From JANNSX01 sp031403155 (lineage in GTDB: Bacteria > Pseudomonadota > Alphaproteobacteria > Rhizobiales > Hyphomicrobiaceae), in assembly GCA_031403155.1 (NCBI GenBank), contig JANNSX010000277.1, forward strand, positions 1 through 15,468: a stretch of DNA of 15,468 nt, written 5' to 3'. The notes under the pieces were generated by a model. It was not told the DNA's origin. It worked only from the letters and a program-made list of their open reading frames with translations, and made no database searches. The position numbers and the translations under genes are program-made. Below are positions 7,713 to 14,716 of the stretch, piece after piece. Each line of letters opens with the position of its first letter. Within the stretch, counting starts at the first letter, position 1.

Positions 7713-9468
7713 GGCGGAATCTCGCGCGCGGAGCTGCTGCGCTCGCGTAGAGGGCCGGCAATCGCACCGTGAGGCGGGCGCCCGCCAGACCGGTGCCGCC
7801 GGCCGGCCGGTTCTCGGCCCAGATCAGCCCGCCATGCGCCTGCACGATGTCCTTCGAGATCGAGAGACCGAGCCCCGAATTCTTGCCGAAATTGTCGGCG
7901 CCGGGCCGGTCGGTATAGAAGCGCTCGAAGATACGTTCGAGGTTGTCCGGCGGAATCCCCAGCCCCTCGTCCTCGACCTCGACGATGATCGTGTTGCCGG
8001 ACCGGCGCGCCTTGATCGAGACCTTCCCTGCGGGCGGGGAGAACGAGAGCGCGTTGTCGATGAGGTTGTGGAACACCTGGCCGAGCCTCAGATCATGCCC
8101 GGCGACGTGATAGGCCCGATCCCCCGGCGCATCGGCGTCCAGAGCGACGCCCACCGACTGACCGGTCTGCGAGACTTTGTTGTTGGCGATGTCGGCGACG
8201 ATCTTCAGGAGATCGGCGAGATCGACGGGCTTGGCCTCGCTCAGAGCCATCTCGGCATCGACGCGGGTCGCCTTGGAAATGTCGTCGATCAGCCTCGTCA
8301 ACCGCTTGACGTCGCTCTGGATGGTATCGATCAGACTTTTCCTGTCCTCCTCGGTGCGCACGAGCGGCAGGGTCTCGGCGGCGCTCCTGACCGAGGTCAG
8401 CGGATTCTTAAGCTCGTGCGCGACGTCGGCGGCGAAACGTTCGCTGCGCTCGATGCGCTGGTAGAGCGCATCGTACATGGCGCGGAGTGTCTTGGAGAGC
8501 TTGCCGATCTCGTCGATCCGGCCGGGATAGTCCGGCAGCTCGCCCCTCAGTCTCAGATTCTTCTGGATGCGCTCGGCCGCGTTGGCGATGCTGCGCAGCG
8601 GCGTCGCAATCGAGGCGGCGAGCACCAGCGAGATGCCGACGATGACGAAGAAGCAGATGAGGCCGACCCTGAGGATCGACAGGCGCTCTTTCAAGATGAG
8701 CTCGTCGATCTCGCCGCCCTTGGTGGTGAGGAAGGCGGCGCCGAGCGTCTTACTCTCGCGCACGATCGGCACGCCGACGACGATGACGTGACGATTGTCC
8801 GCCGTCGTGCGGACCGCCGAGGCGGCGCTTCCCGACAACGCCGCGTTGACCTCCTCGTAGGCCATGCCATTCGCCTTGGCGCTCTCCTTGTAGGGGCCGG
8901 CGCTGTCGGTAACGAAGCGGGAGCTGATGTTGAGCAGGAAGGTCTTGAGGGTATCCGGTGTCTCGGCGGACGGCGTTTCGCCCTGCGCGTCGATGATCTC
9001 GTCGGTGTCGAGCACCTCGGTGCCGTCGGCGGTATAGATGCGGATGCGCGCGCCGGTCTTGCGCGCCGTCTTCGTCAAGGCCGGTGTGATCGCCTGCGGA
9101 TTGATCTCGAGCTCGAGCGCCTCGACGGCCGTCAGATCCTCATCGGCCGCGGCGCCGGCATCGAAGAGAATCCGGTCCTTGTCGCCCGACGCCTTGTCGG
9201 CAACGAACTCGGCGATGATGTCGCCCTGCCCGGCGAGGCTCTTGATACGCGCGTCGATCAACCATTCCTGATAGCGCGAGGAGCCGAGGATGGCGGCGAC
9301 GAGGACGATCAAGCCGAGCAGATTGAAAAGGATGATTCGCCGGGTGACGCTCGCGAACCCGCTCGTCAGGAAGATGCGATCGACATAGCGGGAGAGGAAG
9401 TCGACGAACCAGCGCGCCGGATCGAGCGGACGCCAGCGCCAACCACTCTGCTCGGCCTTGAGAGCCAT
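7702..9468 (-). CDS. chvG: Membrane sensor histidine kinase ChvG (ExoS-like)
   Basis: A 588-residue histidine kinase partnering ChvI. Predicted order: cytoplasmic N-terminus, first membrane segment at about 45-63, a periplasmic domain of about 200 residues, a second membrane segment at about 266-288, HAMP at 288-340, and a dimerisation domain with RFAADVAHELKNPLTSVRSA, where His351 is the autophosphorylated residue. The ATPase domain shows an N box (HNLIDNALSFSP), DEGLGIPPDNLERIFERFY and GLGLSISKDI. In rhizobia, Agrobacterium and Brucella this kinase responds to acid and envelope stress and controls exopolysaccharide, motility and host interaction genes; that role is from the family. The ATG at 9468 is preceded by a G-rich run. 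A GC hairpin (9486-9493/9502-9509) and a dispersed repeat lie between it and chvI, so its level may be set separately from that of chvI. Confidence 0.96.
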   Translation of the reverse strand: MALKAEQSGWRWRPLDPARWFVDFLSRYVDRIFLTSGFASVTRRIILFNLLGLIVLVAAILGSSRYQEWLIDARIKSLAGQGDIIAEFVADKASGDKDRILFDAGAAADEDLTAVEALELEINPQAITPALTKTARKTGARIRIYTADGTEVLDTDEIIDAQGETPSAETPDTLKTFLLNISSRFVTDSAGPYKESAKANGMAYEEVNAALSGSAASAVRTTADNRHVIVVGVPIVRESKTLGAAFLTTKGGEIDELILKERLSILRVGLICFFVIVGISLVLAASIATPLRSIANAAERIQKNLRLRGELPDYPGRIDEIGKLSKTLRAMYDALYQRIERSERFAADVAHELKNPLTSVRSAAETLPLVRTEEDRKSLIDTIQSDVKRLTRLIDDISKATRVDAEMALSEAKPVDLADLLKIVADIANNKVSQTGQSVGVALDADAPGDRAYHVAGHDLRLGQVFHNLIDNALSFSPPAGKVSIKARRSGNTIIVEVEDEGLGIPPDNLERIFERFYTDRPGADNFGKNSGLGLSISKDIVQAHGGLIWAENRPAGGTGLAGARLTVRLPALYASAAAPRARFRRGA

Positions 9469-9485
9469 CGTCCCCCCCGAGCGGG

Positions 9486-9509
9486 GCGGCGCCCCCGGAG
9501 AGGCGCCGC
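9486..9509. terminator. GC-rich hairpin between chvI and chvG
   Basis: GCGGCGCC (9486-9493) and GGCGCCGC (9502-9509) form a perfect 8-base stem with an 8-base loop, 17 bases before the chvG start on the minus strand. Together with the adjacent repeat it could attenuate or process the chvI-chvG transcript. Termination is not certain because chvG lies immediately downstream. Confidence 0.35.
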
Positions 9510-9510
9510 G

Positions 9511-9566
9511 CTAGAGCACGTTCAGGCGAAGTGGGAACCGGTTCGCCGTAGAACGTGCTCAAACCA
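9511..9566. repeat. Short member of the AGAGCAC...ACCGGTT intergenic repeat family
   Basis: Outer arms GAGCACGTTC (9514-9523) and GAACGTGCTC (9551-9560) are perfect 10-mers, and inner arms GGCGAA (9525-9530) and TTCGCC (9542-9547) pair around AGTGGGAACCGG-type core sequence. It shares CTAGAGCAC, AAGTGG-A-ACCGGTT and GTGCTCAAA with the longer repeats at 6633-6739 and 10480-10586, but it is about half their length, lacking their GATCTGAT-hairpin half. Confidence 0.75.
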
Positions 9567-9571
9567 ATACC

Positions 9572-10279
9572 TTACGCTTCCTTGAAGCGGTAGCCGACAC
9601 CGTAGAGGGTTTCGATCACGTCGAAATCGTCATCGACCTCTTTGAACTTCTTGCGCAGCCGCTTGATATGGCTGTCGATGGTGCGATCATCGACATAGAC
9701 CTGATCGTCATAGGCCGCATCCATCAGCGCGTCGCGGCTCTTGACGACGCCCGGCCGCATGGCGAGCGCCTGCAGGATCAGGAACTCGGTGACGGTCAGC
9801 GTCACGTTCTTGCCGTCCCAATGGCAGGTGTGACGCTCGGGGTCCATCTTGAGCTTGCCGCGCTCAAGGATCGTCACCTCGGTCGAGGCCGGCGCGTTCG
9901 GGTCCTTGACGCCCGAGCGGCGCAGGATCGCCTTGACGCGCTCGACCAGGAGACGCTGCGAGAAGGGCTTGGCGATATAGTCGTCGGCGCCCATTTTGAG
10001 GCCGAACAGCTGGTCGATTTCCTCGTCCTTCGACGTCAGGAAGATCACCGGCATGTCGGACTGTTGGCGGATCTTGCGGAGCAGCTCCATGCCGTCCATG
10101 CGGGGCATCTTGATGTCGAAGATGCCGAGGTCGGCCGGCACCTCCGTCAAGCCTTCGAGCGCCGAAACGCCGTCGTTGTAGGTTCTGATCTTGTAGCCCT
10201 CGGCCTCGAGCGCCACCCTGAGCGAGGTCAGGATGTTGCGGTCGTCGTCGACGAGAGCAATGTTCGAGCTGGTGCGCAT
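9572..10279 (-). CDS. chvI: Response regulator ChvI, OmpR/PhoB family
   Basis: A 235-residue transcription factor phosphorylated by ChvG. The receiver domain starts NIALVDDDRNILTSLRVALE, with acidic residues Asp11-13, phosphoacceptor Asp55 in FDIKMPRMDGMELL, and the switch region VIFLTSKDEEIDQLFGLKMGADDYIAKPF. The C-terminal winged helix ends YVDDRTIDSHIKRLRKKF...ETLYGVGYRF. I chose the ATG at 10279 because the open frame upstream (to 10540) reads through repeat DNA and has no ChvI-like sequence, while known ChvI proteins start a few residues before the IALVDDD block. A GAGG lies only 2 bases before the ATG and AGGGA about 10 before. It is the first gene of the minus-strand block and divergent from pckA. 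Tandem TTCAG sites about 100 bases upstream may be autoregulatory. Confidence 0.95.
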   Translation of the reverse strand: MRTSSNIALVDDDRNILTSLRVALEAEGYKIRTYNDGVSALEGLTEVPADLGIFDIKMPRMDGMELLRKIRQQSDMPVIFLTSKDEEIDQLFGLKMGADDYIAKPFSQRLLVERVKAILRRSGVKDPNAPASTEVTILERGKLKMDPERHTCHWDGKNVTLTVTEFLILQALAMRPGVVKSRDALMDAAYDDQVYVDDRTIDSHIKRLRKKFKEVDDDFDVIETLYGVGYRFKEA

Positions 10280-10371
10280 GTCCTCAGTCCCTGCCGTTCC
10301 GTTGTGCAATGGCCCCACCGGGGGTGGTGAGAATCGCCCTGCCATGCGGGGTGAACATTGCGTTTGCACGG

Positions 10372-10387
10372 CTGAATGCGAACTGAA
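10372..10387 (-). promoter_or_regulatory. Tandem TTCAG half-sites upstream of chvI, 11-bp phasing
   Basis: On the minus strand the sequence reads TTCAG-TTCGCA-TTCAG, two identical pentamers whose starts are 11 bases apart (10387 and 10376), 93 bases upstream of the chvI ATG. OmpR/PhoB-family regulators usually bind direct repeats one helical turn apart, so this is a candidate ChvI or other OmpR-type site. The repeat is seen directly; binding is inferred. Confidence 0.4.
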
Positions 10388-10479
10388 CGGGCGAGCATGG
10401 CAATTTTGTGTAGGCGCCACGGGCCCGTACAGCCGGTCCTCAGACCCTTTTATGGGCCGCGACGGGCGAGTGCAAGGCG

Positions 10480-10586
10480 CTAGCGCGCTATTCGATCTGA
10501 TGGAATCAGATCGGCGCTCTAGGTTGTTGGCTTTAAGCACTTTCTTTCGACCAACCGGTATCCACTTGGAAGGACAAGTGCTCTAG
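10480..10586 (+). repeat. 107-bp intergenic palindromic repeat, copy B (inverted relative to copy A)
   Basis: The reverse complement of this stretch matches 6633-6739 without gaps, with about 9 differences by eye. The internal GATCTGAT/ATCAGATC hairpin (loop of 3) is perfect here. Both ends are CTAG, and the right CTAG (10583-10586) is shared with the left end of the next hairpin element. The element ends 388 bases before the pckA ATG. Confidence 0.85.
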
Positions 10587-10657
10587 TGGCCCGTCGCGCC
10601 AAAATCGCATGCTCGCCGGGCGTCGGTCCGATTTTGGCGCGACATGAGGGCCACTAG
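10583..10657. repeat. Long bulged hairpin element 1 upstream of pckA
   Basis: Left arm CTAGTGGCCC + GTCGCGCCAAAATCG (10583-10607) pairs perfectly with the right arm CGATTTTGGCGCGAC + GGGCCACTAG (10629-10643, 10648-10657). The only interruption is a four-base ATGA bulge (10644-10647) in the right arm. The loop is 21 bases. It has no U-tract and is bounded by CTAG on both sides. It resembles a REP-like or MITE-like palindromic element. Confidence 0.8.
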
Positions 10658-10673
10658 CACTATCATGAGCTTC

Positions 10674-10746
10674 GTGTGGCGTTCATCGCGCCATAGTTGA
10701 CTCCGAACGTGCAGCCCTACTGGTCAACTATGGCGCGACGCCACAC
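10674..10746. repeat. Long bulged hairpin element 2 upstream of pckA
   Basis: The left arm GTGTGGCGT + CGCGCCATAGTTGAC (10674-10682, 10687-10701) pairs perfectly with the right arm at 10723-10746, except for a four-base TCAT bulge (10683-10686) in the left arm. The loop is 21 bases. The bulge and the adjoining CGCGCCA echo element 1 in reverse orientation, but the rest of the arm differs. The remaining stretch 10747-10974 before pckA holds no gene that I can support; it presumably contains the pckA promoter, with only weak box matches. Confidence 0.8.
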
Positions 10747-10974
10747 CAGGCCGCTCGTTCGGGGCAACCATTGGACGCATGGCCGCCTTTTCCCACAAGC
10801 CTCGCGACGAGCCATCTTGCCGCTGTGAAGGGTGCGACATACTCTGGTACCACTCTATGCCTTGCGAGGCGTCCATACCCCCCGTGCCGCGTTCATCGCG
10901 GGATTGCCGTCGTGTTTTCGTGCAACCGCTGGCCCAGGGCCCTGCCCGAGGTGGCCAGAACGACAAGGCCCGCC

Positions 10975-12546
10975 ATGCTCGCCACCCTCGACCAAGCCGC
11001 CGTCAACCGCAATGGCAGTGCAGCCGAACTCTATGAGCATGTGATTCGCCGCGGTAGCGGTCGCATCGCCGCGACGGGGGCCCTCGTGGTCGAGACCGGC
11101 CAGCACACGGGACGCTCGCCCACCGACAAGTTCATCGTCCGCGATGCGTCCACCGAAAAGTCGATCTGGTGGGACAATGCCAAGCCGATGTCGCCGGCCC
11201 AATTCGAGACCTTGCGGCAGGATCTGACCGCGTTCGGCCAGAACCGGGAGCTCTACGTTCAGGATCTCTATGCCGGCGCCGAAACCGGCACGCGCCTCAA
11301 GGTGCGCGTCTATTGCGAGTTCGCCTGGCACGCCCTCTTCATCCGCAATCTGCTGATCGTGCCGCCGGCGCCTGAGCTCGAAGGCTTCACGCCCGACCTC
11401 GTCATCGCCGACCTGCCGAGCTTCAAGGCCGATCCCGCCCGCCACGGCACGCGCACGGAAACCGTCATCGCCGCCGACTTCGCCAACCGCTTGGTTTTGA
11501 TCGGCGGCACGTCCTATGCGGGCGAGATCAAGAAATCGGTCTTCACGTATCTCAACTACGTGCTGACCGATCGCGGCATCATGCCGATGCATTGCTCGGC
11601 CAACGAGGGCAAGGCGGGCGATGCCGCGCTCTTCTTCGGCCTCTCCGGCACCGGCAAGACGACGCTCTCGGCTGATCCCCACCGTGCCCTCATCGGCGAC
11701 GACGAGCATGGCTGGTCGGATCAAGGCGTCTACAATTTCGAGGGCGGTTGCTACGCCAAGACGATTAGGCTGTCGAAGGAGGCCGAGCCCGAGATCTATG
11801 CAGCCGTCAACCGTTTCGGTGCCGTGCTCGAGAATGTCGGCATGGACCCGGTGACACGGCTGCCGGATTTCGACGACGGGTCGAAGACCGAGAACACGCG
11901 CGGCGCCTATCCCGTCGCCTTCATCGCCAATGCGAAGATCCCGGGCGTGATGGGGCATCCCAAAAACATCATCATGCTGACGGCGGATGCTTTCGGCGTG
12001 CTGCCGCCCATCGCGCGCCTCACCGCATCGGAAGCCATGTATCACTTCCTCTCGGGCTACACAGCGAAAGTCGCCGGCACCGAGAAGGGCGTGACGGAGC
12101 CGTCCGCCACCTTCTCCACCTGCTTCGGCGCGCCCTTCATGCCGCGGCATCCGAGCATCTACGGCAATCTCTTGAAGCAGAAGATCGCCGATCACCGCGC
12201 CGACTGCTGGCTCGTCAACACCGGCTGGACCGGCGGGCGCCACGGCGAGGGCCGCCGCATGCCGATCGCGGTGACGCGGGCTCTCTTGGCGGCGGCTCTC
12301 AACGGCACGCTCCGCAGGGCGCCGATGCGCCGCGATGCGTTCTTCGGCTTCGAAGTGCCATTATCGGTGGACGGCGTCGACCCCCGCATCCTCGATCCCC
12401 GCGCGACCTGGGCCGACGCCAAGGCCTATGACGAGCAGGCGCGCAAGCTGGTGGGGATGTTCCAGAAGAACTTCGACAAGTTCGCGGGGCACGTGGATGC
12501 GGAAGTGCTGGCGGCGGCACCGGGGTTGAAAGCGGCGGCGGAGTAG
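10975..12546 (+). CDS. pckA: Phosphoenolpyruvate carboxykinase (ATP)
   Basis: A 523-residue cytosolic enzyme converting oxaloacetate and ATP to phosphoenolpyruvate, CO2 and ADP, the first step of gluconeogenesis from organic acids. Motifs: TGRSPTDKFIVRD (45-57), LIGGTSYAGEIKKSVF (175-190, PEP carboxykinase active site), kinase P-loop FFGLSGTGKTTLSADP (220-235), GDDEHGW (241-247), NTRGAYPV and NTGWTGGRHGEGRRM further on. The ATG at 10975 is preceded by AAGG at 6 bases; the longer open frame to 10771 has no homologous sequence and follows repeat DNA. From this ATG the N-terminus is about 12-15 residues shorter than the rhizobial proteins I remember, so the exact start carries some doubt. It is divergent from chvI, as in other Hyphomicrobiales, and in S. 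meliloti its expression is tied to carbon source. Confidence 0.96.
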   Translation: MLATLDQAAVNRNGSAAELYEHVIRRGSGRIAATGALVVETGQHTGRSPTDKFIVRDASTEKSIWWDNAKPMSPAQFETLRQDLTAFGQNRELYVQDLYAGAETGTRLKVRVYCEFAWHALFIRNLLIVPPAPELEGFTPDLVIADLPSFKADPARHGTRTETVIAADFANRLVLIGGTSYAGEIKKSVFTYLNYVLTDRGIMPMHCSANEGKAGDAALFFGLSGTGKTTLSADPHRALIGDDEHGWSDQGVYNFEGGCYAKTIRLSKEAEPEIYAAVNRFGAVLENVGMDPVTRLPDFDDGSKTENTRGAYPVAFIANAKIPGVMGHPKNIIMLTADAFGVLPPIARLTASEAMYHFLSGYTAKVAGTEKGVTEPSATFSTCFGAPFMPRHPSIYGNLLKQKIADHRADCWLVNTGWTGGRHGEGRRMPIAVTRALLAAALNGTLRRAPMRRDAFFGFEVPLSVDGVDPRILDPRATWADAKAYDEQARKLVGMFQKNFDKFAGHVDAEVLAAAPGLKAAAE

Positions 12547-12650
12547 GTACTGCGTCTACTTTCTTCGCCTTGCCCGATCCGGTCAAATCCACTATCGCTT
12601 GCCCGCATCCGGCGCCCCCGACAGGCCGGACCCACCCAGGAGATCGGCCC

Positions 12651-13070
12651 ATGCCCGCGGTTCTGAGCCACCACGAAGCCCTAATCTACGTCATGGTGAC
12701 CATCTCGGCCGTCGACCGGGCCATGAGCGACGAGGAGCTGTCGCGCATCGGGCAACTCGTCTCCAACCTGCCGATCTTTGGGGACTACGACGAGAACGGC
12801 CTCGTCGAGACGGCGCAGGCCTGCGGCGAGATCCTCGCCAAGGACGACGGCCTCAACACGGCCTTGGGCCTCGTCAAGCGGACGCTTCCCTCCCAGCTCC
12901 GCGAGACGGCCTACGCGCTGGCCGTCGATGTCGCCGCCGCCGATTTGCAGATCCAGAAAGAGGAGCGCCGATTCCTCGAGCTTCTGGCCGAGAACCTGGA
13001 AATCTCCAAACTCGTGGTCGCCGCCATCGAGCGCGGCGCGCGCGCCCGGCATCGCACCCTCGCCAAGTAG
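12651..13070 (+). CDS. TerB-like (tellurite resistance TerB family) alpha-helical protein
   Basis: A 139-residue, apparently soluble, all-helical acidic protein. Two similar halves are visible: SHHEALIYVMVTISAVDRAMSDEELSRI-type sequence at about 7-33 and LRETAYALAVDVAAADLQIQKEERRFLE at about 83-110. Each half places an Asp in a small-residue helix followed by a Glu-Glu pair, which is the TerB/DjlA-type acidic motif. AGGAGA lies 7 bases before the ATG, a clear ribosome binding site and the first of the three-gene run. Family members are linked to stress and metal-related functions, but single copies like this are mostly uncharacterised; no other ter gene is nearby. It overlaps nothing, and the GST gene starts 10 bases after its stop. 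Confidence 0.75.
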   Translation: MPAVLSHHEALIYVMVTISAVDRAMSDEELSRIGQLVSNLPIFGDYDENGLVETAQACGEILAKDDGLNTALGLVKRTLPSQLRETAYALAVDVAAADLQIQKEERRFLELLAENLEISKLVVAAIERGARARHRTLAK

Positions 13071-13080
13071 TGACGCGCCC

Positions 13081-13725
13081 ATGGCCGAGTACACGCTTTA
13101 TTGCTTCGCGCAGTCCGGCAATGCCTACAAGCCGGCGCTGATGCTGAACCTCGCCGGCGCCGATTGGACGCCGCGCTTCGTCGACTTCTTCAACGGCGAG
13201 ACGCGGACGCCTGCCTACCGCGCGGACGTCAACGAGATGGGCGAGGCGCCCGTGCTCGAGCACAAGGGCCAGAAGCTCGCGCAGTCCGCCATGATCCTGG
13301 AATATCTCGCGTCGACGCTGGGCAAGTTCGGCTGGGAGAGCGAAGACGAGCGGCGCGAGATCCTGCGCTGGCTGTTCTGGGACAATCACAAATTCACCAG
13401 CTACACGGCGACCTACCGGTTTCTCAGAACCTTCATGGCCGACAAGACCGATCCGGCCGTACTCGACTTCTTCAAGGCGCGCATGACGACGGCCTTCGGC
13501 GTCCTGGATCAGCGCCTGTCCCGGCAGCAGTATGTCGCGATCCCCGGCCGGCCGACCATCGCCGACATCTCGGTCGTGGGCTATCTCTTCTTCGACGACG
13601 AGATCGGGCTCGACTGGGCGAACTACAAAAACGTCAAAGCCTGGCGCGATCGCATCCAGGCGATGCCCGGCTGGAAGCGTCCTTATGACCTGATGCCGGG
13701 CCATCCGATACCGGCGAAGAGCTAG
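13081..13725 (+). CDS. Glutathione S-transferase family protein
   Basis: A 214-residue cytosolic protein with an N-terminal thioredoxin fold (1-78) and a C-terminal all-helical domain. The start MAEYTLYCFAQSGNAYKPAL gives Ser12 as the candidate catalytic residue. EAPVLE (55-60) carries the conserved cis-Pro57, and QSAMI (68-72) is the glutathione gamma-glutamyl contact. In the C-terminal domain PTIADISVVGYLFF is the usual helix-capping motif. The substrate cannot be told from the sequence; an electrophile-detoxifying or peroxide-linked role is the family expectation. There is no clear ribosome binding site in the 10-base gap after the TerB-like gene, so translation is probably coupled to it. 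The next gene starts 4 bases after its stop, supporting an operon. Confidence 0.9.
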   Translation: MAEYTLYCFAQSGNAYKPALMLNLAGADWTPRFVDFFNGETRTPAYRADVNEMGEAPVLEHKGQKLAQSAMILEYLASTLGKFGWESEDERREILRWLFWDNHKFTSYTATYRFLRTFMADKTDPAVLDFFKARMTTAFGVLDQRLSRQQYVAIPGRPTIADISVVGYLFFDDEIGLDWANYKNVKAWRDRIQAMPGWKRPYDLMPGHPIPAKS

Positions 13726-13729
13726 AGAT

Positions 13730-14653
13730 ATGAGGATCGTCTCGCTCATCGCTTCGGCAACCGAAATCGTCTCGGGGTTGGGCTATGGGCACTGCCTCGT
13801 CGCCCGCAGCCACGAATGCGACAATCCGAAAGAGGTGCTGGCGCTGCCGGCGATCACCTCGCCGAAGTTCAAGCTGACGGGCGACAGCCGCGATATCGAC
13901 GCCCAGGTGAAGCAAGTCGTCGCCGACGGCCTCGCAGTCTATCACGTCGACCCGGAAGCGCTCGAACGGTTGAAGCCCGACGTCATCGTCACGCAGGACC
14001 AGTGCGAGGTCTGCGCCGTCTCGCTCGCCGATGTCGAGCGGGCGGTCTGCCAGTGGGCGGGGGCGCAAGCGAAGATCGTGTCGCTCAAACCCGACTGCCT
14101 CGCCGATGTCGAGGCCGATATCCATCGCGTGGCCGCGGCCCTCGGGGATGCGGCTGCCGGCGAGCGACTCGTCGAGCGCATGCGCGGGACCATCACGGCC
14201 GTCACCCACGCCACAGCCAAGCTCCGCAAACCGCGCATCGCCTTCGTCGAGTGGATCGAGCCGATGATGTCGGGCGGCAACTGGATGCCGGAGTTGATCG
14301 CGGCGGCCGGTGGCGAGAACCTGTTCGGCGAGGCCGGCAAGCATTCGGGCTACATGCGCACCGAGGAGCTCTTCGCCGCCGATCCCGACGTCATCATCGT
14401 CGCCCCCTGCGGCTTTGACATCGCCCGGACCTTGGAGGAGATGCCGCTGCTGACGGCACAACCCGGTTGGAGCAAGCTTGCGGCCGTCCGCAATGGCCGG
14501 GTGGCGATCGGTGACGGCAACCTCTACTTCAACCGGCCAAGCCCCGGCCTCGCGGAAACCACCGAAATCATCGCCGAGATCCTGCATCCGGGCGAGGTCG
14601 ACTTTGGGCACAAGGACCGCGGCTGGGTGCCCCTCACCGGCACCGCTCACTGA
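13730..14653 (+). CDS. Cobalamin-binding-protein-like (BtuF/COG0614-type) protein without signal peptide
   Basis: A 307-residue protein with the fold of ABC transporter B12/iron-complex binding proteins. The N-terminus RIVSLIASATEIVSGLG is the family's opening strand, LKPDVIVTQDQCEVC (81-95) closes the first lobe, and KPRIAFVEWIEPMMSGGNWMPELI with the later GFDIARTLEEMPLL belong to the second lobe. There is no signal peptide or lipobox: the mature-like sequence begins at residue 1, so it is expected in the cytosol. Cys92 and Cys95 form a CEVC pair. No permease or ATPase gene accompanies it. The subfamily is annotated as cobalamin-binding, but its role is not established to my knowledge. GAAGAG inside the end of the GST gene serves as ribosome binding site, 8 bases before the ATG. 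Confidence 0.85.
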   Translation: MRIVSLIASATEIVSGLGYGHCLVARSHECDNPKEVLALPAITSPKFKLTGDSRDIDAQVKQVVADGLAVYHVDPEALERLKPDVIVTQDQCEVCAVSLADVERAVCQWAGAQAKIVSLKPDCLADVEADIHRVAAALGDAAAGERLVERMRGTITAVTHATAKLRKPRIAFVEWIEPMMSGGNWMPELIAAAGGENLFGEAGKHSGYMRTEELFAADPDVIIVAPCGFDIARTLEEMPLLTAQPGWSKLAAVRNGRVAIGDGNLYFNRPSPGLAETTEIIAEILHPGEVDFGHKDRGWVPLTGTAH

Positions 14654-14681
14654 AAATTGTGGTCACGTCCCGCGTTCGGCT

Positions 14682-14710
14682 TTGACGGCCGCAGGCCTTC
14701 GTCCTAGCCT
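14682..14710 (+). promoter_or_regulatory. Candidate promoter of the TPR gene, possibly leaderless
   Basis: TTGACG (14682-14687) and TAGCCT (14705-14710) are separated by 17 bases. A start site about 7 bases past the -10 box would fall on or next to the A of the ATG at 14717. No Shine-Dalgarno-like sequence is present in the intervening TACCTC. The boxes are seen directly; promoter activity is inferred. Confidence 0.4.
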
Positions 14711-14716
14711 TACCTC

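Noticed and set aside
7297..9585. 762-codon plus-strand open frame across hprK and chvG
   Set aside because: It is antisense to two clearly recognised genes and its composition is that of a shadow frame.
10280..10540. Upstream extension of the chvI frame to 10540
   Set aside because: The added 87 residues run through the intergenic repeat and control region and have no response-regulator sequence; ChvI homology starts at the ATG at 10279.
10583..10746. CRISPR array or tandem rho-independent terminators
   Set aside because: The two hairpins have different arm sequences and no regularly spaced identical repeats, so they are not CRISPR. They lack U-tracts and lie between divergent genes, so ordinary termination is unlikely.
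10771..10974. 68-residue N-terminal extension of pckA
   Set aside because: The extension does not resemble PckA and has a shadow-like composition; the ATG at 10975 has AAGG at a suitable distance.
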